Part shown: positions 11,945 through 24,249 of the stretch, piece after piece
How the letters are laid out: the number at the start of each line of letters is the position of its first letter
How positions within the stretch are numbered: position 1 is the first letter of the stretch
Assembly (NCBI GenBank): GCA_039090855.1
Contig: CM077002.1
Span: 85,378,194 to 85,442,193 of the forward strand
DNA: 64,000 nt
Reading direction: 5' to 3'
Origin: Macrothele yani
Lineage: Eukaryota > Arthropoda > Arachnida > Araneae > Macrothelidae
The notes under the pieces: model-generated
What the model saw: only the letters and a program-made list of their open reading frames with translations
Databases searched by the model: none
Told to the model about the DNA's origin: nothing
Made by a program: the position numbers and the translations under genes

Positions 11945-14848
11945 TAAGGTCAGGTGATGCGTAACATCACAGCATCTCCTTGACAAATGATGTCAACCCC
12001 GCCTTCTTGTGGTGCATCCTGTTTCCACTAAAGGGGCTCTGACGACCGCCAATAGCGGTATAACTATACCATCGGGATTAGAGGAAATGCTATCCCACAC
12101 TCACCAACCCGCTTGGCCAGTGTGGTGAGTTATGGCGAAACCCCTCCAAAACGACTCCACAACATAAATCTTGGCCCTCAGTCTCCGGCAGCTGGAATAT
12201 ACCTGGCCAAGGCAGCGGCCAGTGCGACATGAAGGCAGAGGGTGAGAAGAATCACTGGAGGACCGGACTAGGCTGCCATCTGATGCTGACCTTGGCTACG
12301 TAAAATGGACGCTCTCTATCTTCTGATTCCAGGCTTCTTGAATTGGAAGAGGAACTACAAAGGATCAACTGGGGCATCGTCGGGCTAAGTGAGGTAAGGA
12401 GAAAAGGAGAAGATCTCATTGAACTGAAAAGTGGACATCTCTTCTACTATCGTGGGACTGATACTAGCAGAACTAGTGGTGTTGGATTTATAATATACAT
12501 GAAACTGAAGGATAAAGTTGTAGAAGTAGAAAGTTCCTCTGACAGAGCTGCACGACTCGTTATCCAACTCTCAAGAAGATACCAGGCTCAGATTATTCAA
12601 ACTTATGCACCCACCATAAGTCATCCTGAAGAAGAAATTGAAGAATTTTGTGAGGAAATTCGTCATCTAAATAATAAAGGTAAGCAGCAGTTGAAGATAA
12701 TTATGGGAGATTTCAATGCAAAAATAGGGCAACAGCAACAGAATGAAACTTCAGCAGGTAAATTCGGTCACGGCAACAGAAACCAGCGTGGAAATACTCT
12801 CGTTGAGTTTGCAGAGGCAGAAGGGTTTTTCATTTTGAACTCCTTTTTCAAGAAAAAGCCACACAGGAAATGGACATGGAAACATCCAAATGGGACGACA
12901 AGTGAAATTGATTTTATTATGTGTAACTAAAAATTCATCATAGAAGACTGCAGTGTGCTAAACAAGTTCAACACAGGTAGTGACCATAGATTGGTGAGAT
13001 GTAAGATGCACCTCAACACTAAACTTGAACGTGGCAAGCTCATAAGACAAACAAAATGTATTGATATAACCAACCTTAAAAAACACCATAATACCTTCAA
13101 GTTAGAACTGAAGAACAGATTCTCTGCATTAGAAGGCCTAACATCGGAAGAAGTGGATATTTCTGAAGTTAACAGAAAAGTAACCAAAGCTCTTATGGAA
13201 ACAACAACAAAATTAGCTGGGTCTAAGAACAAGTTGCATGTGACCAAATTATCAGGAAAAACCAAAATGTTGATGCTAAAAAGAAGAGAGATGAGGACAA
13301 CTAAAGAAGATGTAACTTCCAAAGTTGAATATATAGAGCTATGCAAGACAGTACGAACAAGTATCACCGAAGACGTAAGGAAATTCAACTGAGAACTAGT
13401 GAGGAAAGCAATTGAAAACAACCAAAGCCTAAAGACAGCAAAGGGGAAATCTCAGTAAGGGAAAAAAACAGATTATGGCACTGAGAAAAGAAGATGGTTC
13501 TGTAACAAGAAATAGAGGTGCAGAAGTTGCACATGCAATCAAGAACATAAAGCGGGGAAAAGCTCCAGGAGAAGATGGAATTACTGTAGACATCGTACAA
13601 GAAGCAAGTGGAGAAATCGAAACAGTAGTCGCCCAAATTTTCACTCGATGCCTTAATGAAGGGAAGATTCCTGAGGATTGGAACAACACTACAATGATCC
13701 TGCTACATAAAAAAGGTGACATTGAGGTTCTCAGGAACTACAGACCTATCAGCCTCTTATCAGTGGTTTATAAAATCTTCACTAAAGTTCTTTCACACCG
13801 TTTGAAGGTAACACTGGACATGACTCAACCGAGAGAACAAGCTGGATTCAGAAGTGGCTACAGCACAATAGATCATATCCACGTATTGAGAGAACTAATT
13901 GAAAGAGCGAGGGACTATGAACTTCCATTGTGCATGGCTTTTATCGATTATGAAAAAGCCTTTGATTCGGTGAAACAATCAGCAGTTGCAATGGCTCTGA
14001 AATCCTGCGGTATTGAAGATGCATACATTAATATTATTAATAACATCTATGAAAACGCAAATGCAAAGATTCGGCTGTTTGAAAATACAACACACATAAA
14101 AATTGGAAAGGGGGTGAGACAAGGTGACACCATATCTCCCAAACTCTTTAATGCCACATTGGAAAATGTCTTTCAATCACTGAACTGGGAAAACAAATGA
14201 ATAAAGATTAATGGAGATTATCTAACTCACCTTCATTTTGCTGATGACATAGTCATTTTTGCAACTACCCCATCAGAGCTGCAGAGTATGATTCAGGAAC
14301 TTGCTGACAAGAGTAAAGAAGTGGGATTAAAAATGAACTTTCAGAAGACAAAGGTGATGTTCAATGCTTTTACAAGAAATGAAGATCTATCGACTGATGG
14401 AGAAAAGCTGGAGATAACAGACACGTACGTTTATTTCGGACAGCAGATATCAAGTGAGGGTCACATTGATGAAGAAATTAATCTGCGTACAAAACTTGCC
14501 TGGAGAGCTTTTGGAAGAAACAGCATAATTTTCAAGAGCAATATGCCATTATGTCTTAAAAGAAAAGTGTTTGATCAATGCATCCTTCCAGTGCTTACGT
14601 ATGGTCCAGAGACGTGGACCTTAACTAAAAGAGACATACAAAGGCTGCAGACAACTCACAGCAGCATGGAGAGGTGCATGCTTGGTGTAACCAGGAGAGA
14701 TAAGAAGAGGAACTCATGGATCTGAAAAATGACAAGAGTGGAAGACATCATAATCAGAGTTAAATCCCTGAAATGGCAATGGGCTGGACACACTGCATGA
14801 AGGACAGACCATTGATGGACAGCCAATATTTTAGATTGGATTCCAAGG
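11945..14848 (+). mobile_element. RTE-clade LINE, copy B, 3' truncated
   Basis: A plus-strand copy starting at the family 5' end (TAAGGTCAGGTGATGCG) and running through the 5' leader. It stops inside the last part of the ORF at GATTCCAAGGGA (14848), where a TA repeat begins, so it lacks about 130 bases including the 3' tail. LINEs are normally truncated at the 5' end, so the missing 3' end points to a later deletion or rearrangement. It is head to head with copy A. Confidence 0.9.
12283..14848 (+). pseudogene. RTE endonuclease/RT ORF, copy B, decayed
   Basis: Same protein as copy A. The start region LTLAT is followed by a TAA. An open frame at 12343-12930 covers most of the endonuclease (QTYAP, GDFNAKIG, EIDFIMCN), ending at a TAA in place of a lysine codon. 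It resumes as LNKFNTGSDHRLVR at 12955. Between about 13390 and 13520 there are further stops and a deletion of about 140 bases. The RT resumes at 13520 (KRGKAPGEDGITV, AFIDYEKAFDSV, GVRQGDTISP), has a TGA near 14198, then FADDIVIFA in which the Asp pair is intact. The C-terminus is lost. Confidence 0.9.
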
Positions 14849-14859
14849 GATATATATAT

Positions 14860-15390
14860 ATACTATTTACATTGCCGTAGGAGTAATAATATTGTTGCTG
14901 TGCAGTTAACTAATTTGGAAAATGTGAAGGCACCTAAATATCAAAAGCACACATTCCTATTACTATATTAACGTATAAATGTTAAATGTTTACTGTTCAT
15001 CACGTTATTGTTAGTGTAAATATAGATCTCCGACGTGACATCCAACATATAAGGTGCCGTAAAAGTTACTCATATCGACATAAACTGAACATTGTGTGAA
15101 CAGTAAAAGTTATTCATATCAACACATAAAGTTATTCATATAGACATATCAAGCAGTTCACTCTGAATTATATATATATAAAAGTGCTCTACCTACGATG
15201 TCGATGACTATGTCCCAAAAAACATCCACGGCCATTGCTCAATGTAGGCTTAGTCAAATATTCTTTTTTCAACATCCAGGAACGCTGGTGGTGAAGTCAT
15301 ACGTGTGATAAAATGTACGATCCCACTGGACGAAGTCAGAATTAAAACAAGATACTACAAACGACCACAAGACAAACAAAGACCTAACAA
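14860..15390 (+). mobile_element. Fragment related to PLE2 (probable Penelope-type repeat)
   Basis: About 500 bases homologous, in inverted orientation, to two segments at the right: 14940-15060 matches 26770-26890, and 15050-15340 matches 23030-23250, which is interrupted there by PLE1. Similarity stops at GTGATAAAAT near 15330, after which the right copy enters a Penelope-type reading frame and this copy does not. It abuts the TA of the second mariner at 15391. No protein is readable. Confidence 0.6.
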
Positions 15391-15781
15391 TACAGGGTGT
15401 TTAAAAAAGAATGACCCGATTTCAAAGTAGTATATTTAATAAGGCATAAGGTCAGGTGATGCGTAACATCACAGCCTCTCCTTGACAAATGTCAACCCCG
15501 CCTTCTCGTGGTGCATCCTGTTCCCACTAAAGGGGCTCTGACGACCGCCAATAGCGGTATAACTATACAATCGGGATTAGGGGAAATTCTATCCCACACT
15601 CACCAACCCGCTTGGCCAGCGTGGTGAGTTACGGCCAAACCCCTCCAAAATGATTCCACAACTTAAATCTTGGCCCTCAGTCTCCGGCAGCTGGAATGTA
15701 CCTGGCCAAGGCAGCGGCCAGTGCGACATGAAGGCAGAGGGTGCTAAGAATCCCCAGAGGACCGGACTAGGCTGCCATCTG

Positions 15782-18700
15782 ATGCTGACCTTGGCTACGT
15801 ATAATGGACGCTCCCTATCTTCTGATTCAAGGCTACTTGAATTGGAAGAGGAACTACAAAGGATCAAGTGGGACATCGTGGGGCTAAGTGAGGTAAAGAG
15901 AAGTATATCATCGAACTGAAAAGTGGACATCTCTTCTACTATCGTGGGACAGATACTGGCAGAACTAGTGGTGTTGGATTTATAATAAACAAGAAACTGA
16001 AGGATAAAGTTGTAGAAGTTGAAAGTTCCTCGGACAGAGCTGCATGACTTGTTATCCAACTCTCGAAAAGATACCAGGCTCAGATTATTCAAACTTATGC
16101 ACCCACCACAAGTCATCCTGAAGAAGAAATTGAAGAATTTTATGAGGAAATTTGTCATCTAAATAATAAAGGTAAGCAGCACTTGAAAATAATTATGGGA
16201 GATTTCAATGCAAAAATAGGGCAACGGCAACAGAATGAAACTTCAGTAGGTAAATTCGGTCACGGCAACAGAAACCAGCATGGAAATACTCTCGTTGAGT
16301 TTACAGAGGCAGAAGGGTTTTTCATCTTGAACTCCTTCTTCAAGAAAAAGCCACACAGGAAATGGACATGGAGACATCCAAATGGGACGACAAGTGAAAT
16401 TGATTTTATTATGTGTAACAAAAAATTCGTCATAGAAGACTGCAGTGTGCTAAACAAGTGCAACACAGGTAGTGACCATAGATTGGTGAGATGTAAGATG
16501 CACCTCAACACTAAACTTGAACGTGGCAAGCTCACAAGACAAACAAAATCTATTGACATAACCAACCTTAAAAAACACCATAATACCTTCAAGTTGGAAC
16601 TGAAGAATAGGTTCTCTGCTTTAGAAGGCCTAACATCGGAAGAAGTGGACATCTCTGAAGTTAACAGAAAAGTAACCAAAGCTCTTATGGAAACAGCAAC
16701 AAAATTAGCTGGGTCTAAGAACAAGTTGCATGTAAACAAATTATCAGGAAAAACGAAAATGTTGATGCAAAAAGAAGACAGATGAGGACAACTAAAGAAG
16801 ATGTGACTTCCAAAGTGGAATATATAGAGCTATGCAAGACAGTAAGAAAAAGTATAACTGAAGACGTAAGAAAATTCAACTGTGAACTAGTGAGGAAAGC
16901 AGTTGAAAACAACCAAAGCCTAAAGATAGCAAAGGGACATCTCAGTAAGGGAAGAAAACAGATTATGGCACTGAGAAAAGAAGATGGTTCTGTAACAAGA
17001 AATAGAGGCAGAAATTTTGACAAGAGTGAAAGATTTCTACTCCAAATTATATGAAAGGGATGATACATCAGGGATCATAGCATACTTCTGGAAAATTTTA
17101 GGTAGGAATTTTTAGAAAAATTTTAGGAAAATTTTAGGAGTGTATTTCAATAAAAACTAGATGTATATTTGTATACATCTAGTAAAACAACTTTGTATAC
17201 ATTGTAAAGAGTTTGCTTCACACCCTTCAACCATATATACTGATAGACTGCGCATGACATCAAAATTTCTGGCTCCAACATAAAATCACATGACAACAGT
17301 CAAAAAGATGGGTTACACCTGCTGTGCTTATGGTTGCTCTGACCGATATAGTAAAGAAAGTTCTATAATTTTTCATGGGTAAGAAACGAATTAAATACCT
17401 AAGTCAATAAAGTTCAATTACTTAACCAGAAACTTGCAGCTATTGATATAAAAATATAGTAACTTAAGAAAAAAAAAATGGAATGCATGTTCCAAATTCT
17501 TCGCAAATGTTCATCACATTATAAATCACAAAATGTAAACAACACGATCATGCATGTATATAGCTCATAAGTAAACTTACCTGAAGAGTTTTCATTATAT
17601 ATGAGGTGCATTCACATAATACACCGAAAACACTGAAGTTCTGCAGCGTAAATTAGTAATCATAACAGCATTTGTACACGAAATTTGGAGTCTGATGATG
17701 ATGTGCCCAATGTTTGAGCCATGGCGGCTTTGATGCAGCTATTGCCAATGCGCAGTCCATTAGTATATATGGTCGAAGTTCACACCCAAATTTTTTGCAT
17801 AACGTCTAATGTCTAAAGTTTAAGTATGATTTACTTCTAATGTTCAGTTCTTATCTTTTCACGTGTTATTATCATATTCAAGTATATTTACCACATTCAA
17901 GTTTCACTTTGAACATTAATATGCTGTTGAACCAGAAGCAATTCACGATTTTCACAGTAAAGTTTTCAGGTTTCACATTAAACTGTAATATCCTAAAAAG
18001 GTAATTGAAAACCAAGAACTATGTACAATTGTTCACTGAATTACTTTTTCATATTATTGTTTTAACCTTTTCCTGATTAGCCTATCTTTGTCTGCTTCCA
18101 CCACATGCAACGTTTTTTTTTTTTTTTTTTTTTTTTTTTTGCATCTGCTAAAGTTCCTAACGGAATTTGGCGAAATTTGCACTAGAACTTTATTGTGATG
18201 TATCTTAACTACTGTAAAAATTTTACTGTGTTATTTTCAAAATTCAGAAAAATGGATTTCTGAAAATATTCTCCTAGTCCTTTTGTGCTGTGGAAGTGAT
18301 AAACAGGTGTTTGCTTTCTTCCCAAACAAGGGCTTCAGATCAGCGCTCCCAGCTGTCAATCAACCGTTGCTATGGTAACACCTTTTCTGCTGGAGGCTCA
18401 CTCTGTCCAAAGAGGCACACATACTTGTCCATAATAAAAATTACCAATGCTAACTTTTAAAGTTTTAAACCGATTCAACTGGAATTTTGGAAGTGAGCTT
18501 CTGTAATCCAATTACAGTGAATGTAAAAATTTCAGCCACTTTCGTGAAAAATTCGCAAAGATAGTTTTCTTATTTTTTATCATAAGTAGTGGAAGTCTCT
18601 TGAGGGGAGGGAGGGTGGCATGCACATAAACAAGAAGAAGATGAATGTGTTGTTCAGGCATACTCCTCACTGGTGGATGCCAGCTGACTTGGTACATACG

Positions 18701-20801
18701 CGACCCCCTGCAAATGCTAAATGCCTCTTCTTTCCCCTTCTGTTCTCAATTGTCGGACGGACATCAAGCTCCCCTTCGACCTACTAGTAATCATCCAATT
18801 TTATTGCACTGGAAGTAGTGCCTTTTTTTTTTTTCTTTTTTTCCTCCCAGCCAAATTAGGATTTGGTGCACATCGGAAACCGCTGCCGGTGGTTTCTTTG
18901 AGAACAGAGAAAAGGAACTTTAAAAAATGAAGGGGTAACAGTAACACGATTTCCTAAAAGGGCATTTTTTAAGCACTAATTTCAAATTTCAAGGCTTTTC
19001 AAGACGGCATTAAAAAAACACCGTTTTTCCAGGATATTCCAGGCCTTGAAAACGTAATCATGATTTTCCAGGACTTTCCAGGTTTTCAAGCACGCGTGCG
19101 CACCCTGCGTAATGGTAAATTTATTGGCGTTAATAACGGTTGTGTTTTTAATAAATAAGCTTACGAAAATTTTAGGATGAATAGCAAATTTTAGGTATAA
19201 TTTTAGGAATTTAAGGAGGGTCACAAAATATTAGGAATTTTAGGAGGAATGCGATCCCTGATACATGCACTCCAGACATCATGAAAGATACCAGTACCAG
19301 AGTTCCTCCAGTCCTTCCAGCAGAAGTTGCACATGCAATCAAGAACATGAAGCGGGGAAAAGCTCCAGGAGAAGATGGAATTACTGTAGACATCATACAA
19401 GAAGCAAGTGAAGAAATCGAAACAGTACTCGCCCAAATTTTCACTCGATGCCTTAATGAAGGAAAGATTCCTGAGGATTGGAACACCGCTACAATGATCT
19501 TGCTACATAAGAAAGGTGACATTAAGGATCTCGGAAACTACAGACCTATCAGCCTCCTATCAGTAGTTTATAAAATCTTCACTAAAGTTCTTTCACACCG
19601 CTTGAAGGCAACACTGGACATGGCTCAACCGAGAGAACAAGCTGGATTCAGAAGTGGCTACAGCACAATAGATCATATCCACGTACTGAGAGAACTAATT
19701 GAAAGAGCGAGGGAATATGAACTTCCATTGTGCATGGCTTTTATCGATTATGAAAAAGCCTTTGATTCGGTGAAACCATCAGCAGTTACAATGGCTCTAA
19801 AAACCTGCGGTATTGAAGATGCATACATTAATATTATTAATAACATCTATGAAAATGCAAGTGCAAAGATTCGGCTGTTTGAAAATACAACACACATAAA
19901 AATTGGAAAGGGAGTGAGACAAGGTGACACCATATCTCCGAAGCTCTTTAATGCCACATTGGAGGGTGTTTTTCAGTCGCTGAGCTGGGAAAACAAAGGG
20001 ATAAAGATTAATGGAGATTATCTAACCCACCTTCGTTTTGCTGATGACGTAGTCATTTTTGCAACTACCCCATCAGAGCTGCAGAGTACGATACAGGAAC
20101 TTGCTGACAAGAGTAAAGAAGTGGGATTAAAAATGAACTTTCAGAAGACAAAAGTGATGTTCAATGCTTTTACAAGAAATGAAGATTTATCGATTGATGG
20201 AGAAAAGCTGGAGATAACAGACACGTACGTTTATCTTGGACAGCAGATATCAAGTGAGGGTCACATTGATGAAGAAATTAATCGGCATACACAACTTGCC
20301 TGGAGAGCTTTTGGAAGAAACAGCATAATTTTCAAGAGCAATATGCCATTATGTCTTAAAAGAAAAGTGTTTGATCAATGCATCCTTCCAGTGCTTACGT
20401 ATGGTGCAGAGACGTGGACCTTAACTAAAAGAGACATACAAAGGCTGCAGACAACTCAAAGTAGCATGGAGGGGTGCATGCTTGGTGTAACCAGGAGAGA
20501 TAAGAAGAGGAACTCGTGGATCCGAAAAATGACAAGAGTGGAAGACATCATGATCAGAGTTAAATCCCTGAAATGGCAATGGGCTGGACATACTGCCAGA
20601 AGGACAGATCATCGATGGACAGCTGAAATTTTAGATTGGATTCCAAGGAACAGGAAAAGACCCAGAAGAAGACCACATGGGAGATGGGTGGATGAAATTC
20701 GAAAGTATGCAGGGGTGACATGGAGGAGACTGGCATAAGACAGACCGTTGTGGAGGAAACTTGGGGAGACCTTCGTCCAGCAGTGGATTGATAATGGTTG
20801 A
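15782..20801 (+). pseudogene. RTE endonuclease/RT ORF, copy C, decayed
   Basis: LTLATYNGRSL starts at 15782; a small deletion near 15898 replaces part of RRKGEDLIELK and shifts the frame, and there is a TGA near 16046. The endonuclease then runs from about 16180 (IIMGDFNAKIG, EIDFIMCN, TGSDHRLVR), with another frameshift near 16775. After the hAT insertion the RT is open from 19281 to 20738: YRPISLLSVVYK, AFIDYEKAFDSV, GVRQGDTISPKLF, RFADDVVIFA. A TAA near 20736 falls just before the last 20 residues. The RT catalytic residues are intact but the protein is not continuous. Confidence 0.9.
17069..19260 (-). mobile_element. hAT-A copy 1, non-autonomous, 6 bp duplication
   Basis: Inserted in RTE copy C between ATACAT (17063-17068) and ATACAT (19261-19266). 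Ends are CAGGGATC...GATCCCTG. The left 1030 bases and right 150 bases match the transposase-bearing copy at 30734-35030. Both ends carry many AATTTTAGGA motifs, all in the same direction. The transposase is absent; between about 18103 and 19105 there is unrelated DNA with a long T-run, two copies of a second shared module (18135, 18440) and a CCAGG-rich end like that of hAT-C. It is an internally replaced derivative. Confidence 0.9.
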
Positions 20802-20894
20802 CAATGATGATGACGATGATGATGTGGGATAGTTACAAAACTACAAAACAAAGAGCCAAGTTAGAAGAAAGGTCTAAATGTTCACTCATCACAA

Positions 20895-21958
20895 TTACAA
20901 ATACTCAATGTGCTCTCCACCTGCTGCACGGACAACATCCAGCCGACAGCTGAATTCATCCCAAATGCGTCGGAGTGTCTTTGGTTACAGAATTTACCGC
21001 GGCCGTGACTCTCGTTCGGAGCTCATCCAAGTCAGCGGGTAAAGGGGAAACAAACACGGTCTTTTACATATCCCCGTAAAAAAAAAGTCACATGGTGTGA
21101 TGTCTGGAGATCTCGGAGGCCAAGCGTGTAGTGCCAAGTCATGGGGTCCCCTGCGTCCAATCCAACGCTGAGGCCATGTGTCATTTAGAAACCGACGAAC
21201 TTGGAGGTTCCAATGTGGTGGTGTGCCGTCCTGCTGAAAATGTAATCTTCAGAGTCATCCTGTAGCTGTGGAAGTAGCCAGTCCTTCAGCTTTGCAAGAT
21301 AGGAGTTGCGTGTAACCGTGTTGTCCGCAAAAAAGAAAGGGCCATAAACTTTTCTAACAGAAACTGCGCAAAAAACATTCAGTTTTGGTGAATCACGGTC
21401 ATGTTGGAGATTTTCATGTGGATTCTCCAGTCCCCATATGCGAACATTGTGGCGCAAACCTTTTCCTCTTACATGAAAGATTGTTTCATCGCTAAAAATC
21501 AACCTTTGTATGACTGTCTCTTAACAGAGTTGCACAAAACTATTTTTGTTGTGTTTTGTCTCCTTCACGAAGAGCTTGCACCAGTTGCAATCTGTACGGC
21601 TTCAGCAGCAAACGTCGTCGTAAAACACGCCAAACAGTCACATGAGGGATGGCAAGTTCACGGCTTGCAAGAAGAGTGGGCTTCGCTAAAACGCCTCATG
21701 AATTCGTTGTACATTCGTCGCTGAGGTGGTTGGTCGTCCAGGACTCTTTCCCTTACATAAACACCCTGTTTCTTCAAATTGTCGATACCAACGCCGAATG
21801 TTTTTGCCCACTGGTGGAGCACTGCCGTAACGCCATTTAAACGCACGCTGCACCGTAATCACGAACCAAGTCTTGCTAAATTCGAGCACACAAAATGCCT
21901 TCTGTTGCCTCGACGTCATTTTCTCACTCACTAAGGTAGCGGCTGTTTGGACGCTCAT
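20895..21958 (-). pseudogene. DUF4817-type mariner transposase, decayed
   Basis: The start at 21958 opens an N-terminal HTH typical of this arthropod mariner group: TSRQQKAFCVLEFSKT, FKWRYGSAPPVGKNIRRWYRQFEETG, KGKSPGRPTTS, VQRIHEAF. Frameshifts near 21690 and 21500 separate it from the catalytic core, IFSDETIFHVRG and VRIWGLENPH (first Asp), then FQQDGTPPHW (second Asp) and WPPRSPDITPCDFFF (third acidic position). It ends GGEHIEYL at 20895. Several frameshifts make it non-functional. Confidence 0.88.
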
Positions 21959-22155
21959 GCTGCCATCTAGCGGTAGTCATAAACTCTGGGCCACGCCCGT
22001 AGACACGATACGAGTCGCATTCATCAGTGGTCCGTGGTTGCAGAGATATCCACTTTTCAAATCGGGACATTCTTTATGAAACACCCTATATATAATGGAA
22101 CCAAGATTAAAATGAATTAAAAGCAGATGGATGGTCACAATCGTCAAACCACATC

Positions 22156-22196
22156 ACCAGACCGGTTTCAGCAAGTTTCATGCTATCATCAATGGT
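22156..22196 (-). ncRNA. Hammerhead-ribozyme-like motif in PLE2 tail
   Basis: Read on the minus strand: stem I strand ACCA, core TTGATGA (canonical CTGANGA with C to T), one unpaired T, stem II AGCA...TGCT with a 7-base loop, GAAA, then ACCGGT, which is self-complementary (a minimal stem III), then C as the cleavage-site base and TGGT, which pairs with ACCA. Short palindromic stem III is characteristic of Penelope-type hammerheads. The core C to T change probably weakens cleavage. Confidence 0.6.
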
Positions 22197-22417
22197 ACTC
22201 CCAACAGTGCTTCTTCATCGTATGAACGTGCACACATCAATGCCGAACTCATCAGACATGGAGGCCACACCCTTGGTCTTCTAAACGCAAAGTATCCTGG
22301 GATCACAAGAATACAACACCCATGGCGCCATCTATGGTGAGATCAAGGACTTATTTTCTTCTGGGTTTTTTATTCTGTCATTCTGTATTTTCTTTCTTTT
22401 ATTATAATAATGTTTCT

Positions 22418-23024
22418 TCATTTTCTCTTCAATTTCTTCCAGGCGTATGGTAATTCAACTGGTACATTATTGTTACAATTCCTATTTTTCGTGTTTTCGA
22501 TTACAACTGCTTCTGAAATAAACTGTTGGTCGTATTTTTTATGTGATGTTATTAATTTGATATTTGACCAGTCTGGTGAAAAATTATTTTTAGAACAATA
22601 CTGCATCATCTCCCCTTTGCACCAATTTGAAATACTTCATCTCCCCTTTGCACTCATTTGAAATATCTTAGTACCAAAAGACGATTACAATGCAATTTGA
22701 ACGGACTATATGTGATTTCATTTGTACTCCCTCTTTGTTAATCGTTGGAATAGAATATATACCTGAACTTTCCAGGATGGAAGTTTTATTGGCAGTCAGT
22801 AATTTCCCATTGTCAATTACCGTCTCTGCCAACTTAATATTGTGATCAACACACTCCTTTTTAAGGATATCACTCACGGGTGAAAAGTATGGAAATTTTA
22901 TAAAACATTTATTTTCAGTTTCCATAATTACTGGTTTCTTATTCTTCCCTTCATTTTTAACATTTGCATACATTGATCTTACCAAGCGTTTATTATATCC
23001 AAACTCTTGGGCAATCGATTCCAT
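22418..23024 (-). pseudogene. PLE2 C-terminal region with GIY-YIG start
   Basis: The frame from 23024 to 22668 (ESIAQEFGYNKRLVR, FIKFPYFSPVSDILKK, ESSGIYSIPTI) matches the segment of Penelope-like proteins between RT and the GIY-YIG endonuclease, ending with the GIY motif. After a break, 22609-22418 reads FSPDWSNIKLITSHKKYDQQFISEA and ELPYAWKKL, like the end of the GIY-YIG domain. The YIG part is not readable. The RT is absent. Assignment rests on motif order only. Confidence 0.6.
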
Positions 23025-23288
23025 CTAAATTTTATCACACGTATGACTTCACCACCATCGTTCCTGGATGTTGAAAGAAAGAGGAATATTTGACTAGGCC
23101 TATATTGAGCAATGGCCGTGGGTGTTTTTTGGGACATACTCATCAACATCGAAGGTAGAACACTTTTTTATATATATGTAATTCAGAGTGAGCTGCTTGG
23201 TATGTCAATATGAATAACTTTATGTGTCGATATGAATAAATTTTACGGCACATTGTATTTAAAAAACCAGAGGTTGTACTTTCATGCA

Positions 23289-24249
23289 ACAAGTCAAAGG
23301 GTACTGAAGGCTGTCAATGCATGATCAGATTCGTCTTAATATAGAGCACAAACACCACACCTCCCAATCACTATCTAAAAACGTAGGTTAAAAAACGTCT
23401 TTATTTACAATTAAAAGGGCGAGTTTAAAAGCTCTAGCGAGCACATTCACGAACCACTATGTTCGCATCATTAGGCTAAGGAGTGAAATCACTATGAGGT
23501 GGTACATGACTTGAATAGTAACAGAGATGAGCACAAGATTACAAATATGTAGATGAGATGAGTAAAAGATATTAAATGTCAATCACTACAAACTATTTAC
23601 AAAATTACCTAAATTATTTTGAGGGTTCCTCGCTTGGATATTCCAACATTAGATCTCTTCAGGCACTAAGAACATAAGCAGGTATATCCTCATTGCAGCA
23701 CTTAGGTCCCAGTTCTATAATGTGAAGACTCTCAGTAAACAACATAGAACTTTTTGTTGAGGCTGTTGATAGCAAGTTTCCATTGTCCCGATCTGGTTTT
23801 AGGTCTCCCTCAATGACAGTTCTTGACAAAGTCAAAGTAACTACTGCTTTATGAATTTCATATTTATGTTCAGCCCATCTGATTCCCAGGCTTCTGTTGG
23901 TCAAACCCACATAGCAGAGATTTGCAGTTTGTCCATTAATGTCCAACAGTGGGATACTGAAATGGGATAGAGTTGGTATTGTGCCTCTATTATGCCTAAT
24001 CATAGAAAAAAGGTTTTGGGTCTTGACACCAAAACCCAAAGAATATTTTTTGCAGGTGTTTTTTAGCAAAGTAACAACTGGTTTCAAATAGGTTATACTT
24101 CCCACGTAGGTAGTTGTGGGTACACTTCTGGTGAGGGTTATAGAAGTCTTCCGTTTATATTGTTGTATAAGTTTTTTTAACACAATCCGTGGAGTACCCA
24201 TATACTTTTGCAATCTCGTTAATATTCATCAATTCCTGATTACAATAAT
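23289..24249 (-). repeat. Inverted copy of the PLE1 3' end
   Basis: Reverse complement of 25815-26760. It includes an open frame of the GIY-YIG region (TTTYVGSITYLKPVV, ANLCYVGLTNRSLGIRWAEHKYEIH, LSRTVIEGDLKPD, CNEDIPAYV) that is partly better preserved than in the forward copy, plus the 3' untranslated tail. Confidence 0.9.

Larger units (their letters stand above)
15440..20815 (+). mobile_element. RTE-clade LINE, copy C, full length, interrupted by hAT-A
   Basis: Starts at the family 5' end (ATAAGGTCAGGTGATGCG, about 15446) within the left arm of the mariner and ends in an (ATG/ACG)n tail near 20815. Removing the hAT-A insertion and its 6-base duplication (17069-19266) leaves about 3.2 kb, the same as copy D. 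Each end abuts mariner sequence, so it inserted into the mariner. I could not define a clear target duplication. Confidence 0.92.
15393..22088 (-). mobile_element. mariner-like transposon (DUF4817 type) split by an RTE insertion
   Basis: Left end CAGGGTGTTTAAAAAAGAAT at 15393 with TA at 15391-15392. The right end is the inverse, TAGGGTGTTTCATAAAGAAT, ending at 22088 with TA at 22089-22090. The repeats share about 26 of 34 bases. Only about 55 bases of the left end remain before RTE copy C (about 15446-20815), so the element proper is about 1.3 kb. The transposase is on the minus strand near the right end. Confidence 0.88.
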
